This document shows, one piece after another, positions 6,801-8,448 of a stretch of 8,448 nt of DNA. The notes under the pieces are model-generated. The model saw only the letters and a list, made by a program, of their open reading frames with translations, was not told the origin of the DNA and ran no database searches. The translations under genes and the position numbers were made by a program. Source of the DNA: Bacteroidota bacterium (GTDB taxonomy: Bacteria; Bacteroidota; Bacteroidia; NORP154); the NCBI GenBank assembly GCA_002401055.1, contig NVRZ01000123.1, positions 1 to 8,448 of the forward strand, given 5' to 3'. Within the stretch, counting starts at the first letter, position 1. Each line of letters begins with the position of its first letter.

Positions 6801-8448
6801 GCAGTGTCATTGGATATTCCTGATGGAATCCATTCATAGGTTAACGTTCCAACACCACCTGATCCGCTGGCAACGGCAAATCCATCGCTTAATCCATTAC
6901 AGCTGATATCAACGCTATCAACGATGCTTACAGACAGAAAAGGCGGTTCTGTCAGCATTACGCTGTCCGTTTCTGTGCATCCATTGTTATCTGACACCGT
7001 GACCGTGTGCATTCCACTTACCAAGCCGGTAGCTGTATCATTTGTGCTTCCGGATGGAATCCAGCTGATCGTGTAAGGTGATGTACCTCCTGCAATGGCT
7101 ACAATAGCTGATCCATCATTGCTTCCAAAACATGTAAGCATTGTACTGTCAGTAACTTGAACACTTAGTGTGGTAAGAATGGAAATAGTATCTGTTAAAG
7201 AATCTGTACATCCAAAAGCGTCAGTAACAACTAGCTGATATATACCGCTAGCTAAATTAATAGCTGATGAAGTAGATTGACTATTTGAATCATCCCACAG
7301 GTAGGTGAACGGTATGGTACCCCCGGTAACCGACACTGTTATACTGCCCAATGTGTCTCCTGCGCACAAGTTATCCGTTGCTGATGAAGTCAGGGTCATA
7401 GGAATACATGGACTGAGCACGCTCTCATGGGCGCCCATCCACGGTATTACTGCACGGGAAGTTAAGTCAATGTCAGTTGGAACAATCGGCGAAAGTGTTA
7501 TTCCACTTTTTAATGTGTCAGGCGAATTAACCGTAAGGTGGAGGTCTGGGGTAGACGTGTACATAGGATCAAGGGAAATAGAATTTAAATCTCTTGAAGT
7601 TCCAAGTTGCCAGTCAGCCAGGTTTGCATAGTTGGTTCCAGCATTGTGTCCCAACACTGGTCCGGTTGTAAAGTGGTCATTATAATTCATGGTAGATATC
7701 ACAGCAGCCGTTGTAATATAAATGCTTTGGCCTCCACCGGAGTTGCTGAAGATGTTATTTTGCACACTGATGTTTGCTCCAGTTGATTGGCTCAAGAACG
7801 GCCTCGCCAAGGTTGTGCTGTTTGAGGTGATATTGATACTATTATGATATATATTGATATTATTATTGTTTGATGAAACATAGATGCCATATCCATTGCC
7901 ACTTGTCCCGAGTTGAACAAAATTATTCGATATAAGGCCAGGTTGAATAGAAGTTCCATCACAATTTAGAAGCAGGATGCCATACCCGTCAACCGAAGCA
8001 CTTGAAATTTTATTTCCAGATACATTTATCGCACTATCACAATTATGAAGATCGATCCCGAAGTAAGCAGTATGAGTTGAGTTTGTTTGCATAACGTTAC
8101 CAAGGATCTTTACCGAACTTTTGTTTAGTGCCCAAATACCCATGTAGAATTGATTGATCAATAAATTCTTGCTAAAGATCATCCCGGTCTCTACAGTACT
8201 TGTGTACATCCCATGGCTTCCATTAACCATTACATTATTCCGGATAATGTTGTTTTTCCCAACTCCGAACGAGGCATAGATTAAAGCCCTGGTGTCTAAG
8301 GTGTTGGTAGTGCTCGGACTGCTAATTATATTATTGAGAATACTGATGTTAGATACACCATTTATGAATTCTATAGACCGTCCATATGTAGTGCTTGTAG
8401 CAATAATTCCAATCTGTTTGAAGGTTATAAAATCTGAATTGTTAAATC
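3830..8448 (-). CDS. Giant T9SS-exported adhesin with beta-helix, SprB repeats and type B sorting domain (5' end outside window)
   Basis: The frame is open from the right edge to the TAA at 3830-3832, giving 1538 visible residues. A Met at 8228-8230 is an internal codon, because 72 further in-frame residues precede it without a stop and continue the same fold. Counting from that Met, the order is: right-handed beta-helix to about 200, with a C-terminal cap to 270; SprB-type repeats at 278-508; a PKD/Ig-like module at 509-590; three 51-residue repeats at 591-743; SprB-type repeats at 744-970; five Ig/PKD-like modules at 971-1373; and the gliding-motility-associated sorting domain at 1379-1466. 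The signal peptide must lie outside the window. The protein should be exported by the T9SS and held on the cell surface, acting in adhesion or possibly motility like SprB. The beta-helix could also bind or cleave polysaccharide, but no catalytic motif is evident. The PorP/SprF and OmpA genes follow directly as probable partners. Confidence 0.93.
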   Translation of the reverse strand, partial: FNNSDFITFKQIGIIATSTTYGRSIEFINGVSNISILNNIISSPSTTNTLDTRALIYASFGVGKNNIIRNNVMVNGSHGMYTSTVETGMIFSKNLLINQFYMGIWALNKSSVKILGNVMQTNSTHTAYFGIDLHNCDSAINVSGNKISSASVDGYGILLLNCDGTSIQPGLISNNFVQLGTSGNGYGIYVSSNNNNINIYHNSINITSNSTTLARPFLSQSTGANISVQNNIFSNSGGGQSIYITTAAVISTMNYNDHFTTGPVLGHNAGTNYANLADWQLGTSRDLNSISLDPMYTSTPDLHLTVNSPDTLKSGITLSPIVPTDIDLTSRAVIPWMGAHESVLSPCIPMTLTSSATDNLCAGDTLGSITVSVTGGTIPFTYLWDDSNSQSTSSAINLASGIYQLVVTDAFGCTDSLTDTISILTTLSVQVTDSTMLTCFGSNDGSAIVAIAGGTSPYTISWIPSGSTNDTATGLVSGMHTVTVSDNNGCTETDSVMLTEPPFLSVSIVDSVDISCNGLSDGFAVASGSGGVGTLTYEWIPSGISNDTATGLPAGSHQVKVSDINACSNSDTVVIIEPAILAPDAGISADICEGESIVLGGTPTATGGVGPYFYSWSPIGSLDSSTVANPLASPTTSTTYLLALTDNNGCVSSDAVGINVNPTFLTIVSVTICDDDSVLLGGVYQTTTGTYIDTLSTVNLCDSIISTDLTVYPSYQFFNTLAICSGDSIQIGSVFHSTAGTYVDSFLTGNNCDSIISTTLLLDPAYNLIDSVTICSGDSFFLGGAYQFVSDTYIDTFPTISSCDSIIQTFLAINPPLVSSISASDASCFGVCDGSAIVQVTGGSGPFTYLWDDPGTQTNISATALCSGMVRVLITDAIGCSIGDSIMVNEPIEIALTFATIDVACFGNCDGTISVTAINGQGPYTYSWNNGAPPVSNPGNLCPNIYKVQVSDSLGCSTTDSAQVTEPLLITNSMTLTDESCPGICDGSASATVLGGVQPYTYSWSNAQTSSSISALCADTFFLVIQDLNGCSITDTVVISTPPFSNPFFTYADSVYCLNESNPSPDSITTDTGLFTAPSNVAIDSVTGLIDLSASIAGGPYTVTHTTGGSCAFTHSFNISLLNVPSVSIVNPGSFCGDDSTTTDLTGSPLGGIWSGGGIIDSINGTFSPLTAGIGIDTVIYTRSNSNCSNSDTAYVLVKPIPSVSMTGSTTICSGDSASFELNFIGPGPFDITYSDGTNTFTQFGINPGDSITLSPSITTTYTLESILDSVGCSGNAGGTITINVISNPVAPLVVPYISYCEGDAVQAIIATPQSGGSISWFEDTLSSSIASGNSFTPTLMIGSNIYYLIETINGCLSFAAITEVVLYGQNAISAGVDKMICIGEEVQLQASGGLSYQWYPSAGLSDTSIANPIASPNTSTTYYVRASVNDTCFYIDSVRVIIDDSPDCGWYIYNAFSPNNDGDNDLWVITGIDKFSDNKVLLFNRWEDKIREFDGYNNKSVVWDGTNEKGNELPDGTYFYIITVGEQNYNGWVQITR
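3833..4096 (-). other. T9SS type B sorting domain (gliding motility-associated C-terminal domain)
   Basis: The last 88 residues match the family from end to end: YNAFSPNNDGDNDLW, an IDKF...V-x-LFNRW core, YNNKSVVWDGTN, LPDGTYFYI and a final GWVQITR. This domain directs export through the type IX system. Known type B cargo needs PorP/SprF-type partners, consistent with the next gene. The NNDGDND segment resembles a calcium-binding loop. It carries five lysines in about 90 residues, unlike the rest of the protein. Confidence 0.95.
4112..5320 (-). repeat. Array of five Ig/PKD-like surface modules
   Basis: There are five modules of roughly 75-86 residues, most with an internal cysteine pair. The first (5075-5320) is the FTY-x-x-S-x-YC...G-x-I-D-L-S-A-S...YTVT type common in Bacteroidota adhesins. 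The second (4847-5074) has GGIWSGGGIID...FSP. The third (4583-4840) has CSGDSA...GPGPFDITYSDG and SITTTYTL. The fourth (4337-4582) is an Ig-like module with YCEGDAV...SWFED and NIYYL. The fifth (4112-4336) is a PKD/Ig type with CIGEEV, YQWYPSAGLSD, ANPIASP and STTYYV. They probably act as a stalk that projects the N-terminal domains away from the cell. Boundaries are approximate. Confidence 0.78.
5321..6001 (-). repeat. Three SprB-type repeats, four-cysteine form
   Basis: Three consecutive repeats have a period of 76-77 residues. Each has C-[F/P]-G-x-CDG near the start, a GG/GQ...P-[F/Y]-TY-[L/S]-W core, an LC segment, and [T/S/Q]-D-x-x-GCS followed by a strand ending in P. First cysteines are at 756, 833 and 909 (counting from the Met at 8230). 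These match the SprB repeat family found in the gliding adhesin SprB and many other T9SS cargo proteins. Each repeat contains four cysteines, two more than the upstream group. Confidence 0.88.
6002..6460 (-). repeat. Three tandem 51-residue (153-base) repeats
   Basis: Three units of exactly 51 residues share the pattern TIC-x-x-DS-x-x-[L/I]-G-x-x-[Y/F]...Y-[I/V]-D-[T/S]-[L/F]...CDSII-x-T-x-L-x-[V/L/I]-x-P. The first cysteines fall at 601, 652 and 703 and the CDSI cysteines at 629, 680 and 731, so both landmarks keep the 51-residue step with no insertion or deletion. One disulfide per unit is likely. Repeats with GTY-x-DT...CDSI are familiar in Bacteroidota surface proteins. I cannot name a formal domain with confidence. 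Confidence 0.85.
6461..6706 (-). repeat. Single PKD/Ig-like module between repeat groups
   Basis: Residues 509-590 carry ICEGESIVLGGTPTATGG, YFYSWSP, VANPLASPTTSTTYLL and TDNNGC, the standard Bacteroidota PKD/Ig-like pattern. It is closely related to the module at 4112-4336, which has the matching ANPIASPNTSTTYYV. It separates the first SprB group from the 51-residue repeats. Confidence 0.75.
6707..7399 (-). repeat. Three SprB-type repeats, two-cysteine form
   Basis: Three repeats have a period of 77-78 residues and first cysteines at 289, 367 and 444. Each shows C-x-G...G, a GG...[P/L]-[F/Y]-T-[Y/I]-x-W core, an L-x-[S/A]-G turn and [T/S]-D-x-x-[G/A]-C. The second and third units share WIPSG-x-[S/T]-NDTATGL almost identically, pointing to a later duplication. 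They lack the extra cysteine pair of the downstream SprB group. Confidence 0.85.
7421..8448 (-). other. Right-handed parallel beta-helix region and its C-terminal cap (N-terminal part outside window)
   Basis: From the right edge to about 7630 the protein shows irregular coils of about 20-30 residues of the N-x-I/N-N-I/G-I-x-[V/L] type: ISILNNIISS, NNIIRNNVMV, GYGILLLNCDG, ISNNFVQL, GYGIYVSSNNNN, IYHNSINI and ISVQNNIFSN. Stacked asparagines and alternating hydrophobics are typical of parallel beta-helix (PbH1) proteins. Bases 7421-7591 encode the usual cap, with DP-x-[Y/F]...DLHL-x-x-NSP and a terminal MGAHE. Such domains often bind or cut polysaccharides. I see no clear catalytic set, and the N-terminal coils are missing. 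Confidence 0.82.

Noticed and set aside
4956..7631. Plus-strand open frames at about 4956-5297, 5691-5903 and 7305-7631 and a minus-strand one at about 5539-5754 inside the adhesin.
   Set aside because: They are by-products of the repetitive, Ser/Thr/Asp-rich adhesin coding sequence and have no recognisable protein features.
7831..7870. AT-rich patch with short ATT repeats in the adhesin, as a slippage site or origin-like element.
   Set aside because: It encodes the asparagine/isoleucine-rich coils of the beta-helix, which explains the composition.

Overview
The window looks like a piece of a Bacteroidota genome. Three neighbouring minus-strand genes are hallmarks of that phylum's type IX secretion system (T9SS): a very large surface protein ending in a gliding-motility-associated (type B) T9SS sorting domain, a PorP/SprF-family outer-membrane protein, and a PD40/OmpA-type peptidoglycan-binding protein. 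Start codons lack a clear Shine-Dalgarno sequence, which is normal for the phylum. The genus cannot be fixed from the sequence, and the sorting domain alone does not prove that the organism glides.

Layout, left to right. Bases 2-85 hold the last 27 codons of a plus-strand gene I do not recognise. A 47-base convergent gap contains one small hairpin. A small VOC (glyoxalase-fold) gene lies at 133-549 on the minus strand. After a 67-base gap, the minus-strand T9SS cassette fills the rest of the window. In transcription order (right to left) it is the giant adhesin (from beyond 8448 down to 3830), PorP/SprF (3829-2915) and PD40/OmpA (about 2896-617). The adhesin stop codon abuts the porP/sprF start codon with no base between them, and about 18 bases separate porP/sprF from the preferred OmpA start. 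They almost certainly form one operon whose promoter lies beyond the right edge.

The adhesin is incomplete. Its reading frame stays open to base 8448, so 1538 residues are visible and the signal peptide is missing. From N to C the visible part holds a right-handed beta-helix, three SprB-type repeats, one PKD/Ig-like module, three tandem repeats of exactly 51 residues, three more SprB-type repeats with an extra cysteine pair, five Ig/PKD-like modules, and the type B sorting domain.

Likely working model, inferred from the families: the T9SS exports the adhesin, its C-terminal domain marks it for export and attachment, the neighbouring PorP/SprF protein serves as its dedicated outer-membrane partner, and the OmpA-domain protein ties the assembly to peptidoglycan. 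The parts are known types. The less ordinary points are the near absence of lysine and arginine across more than 1000 adhesin residues, the strict 51-residue repeat, the paired cysteines that separate the two SprB groups, and a five-copy half-repeat block inserted in the OmpA protein.
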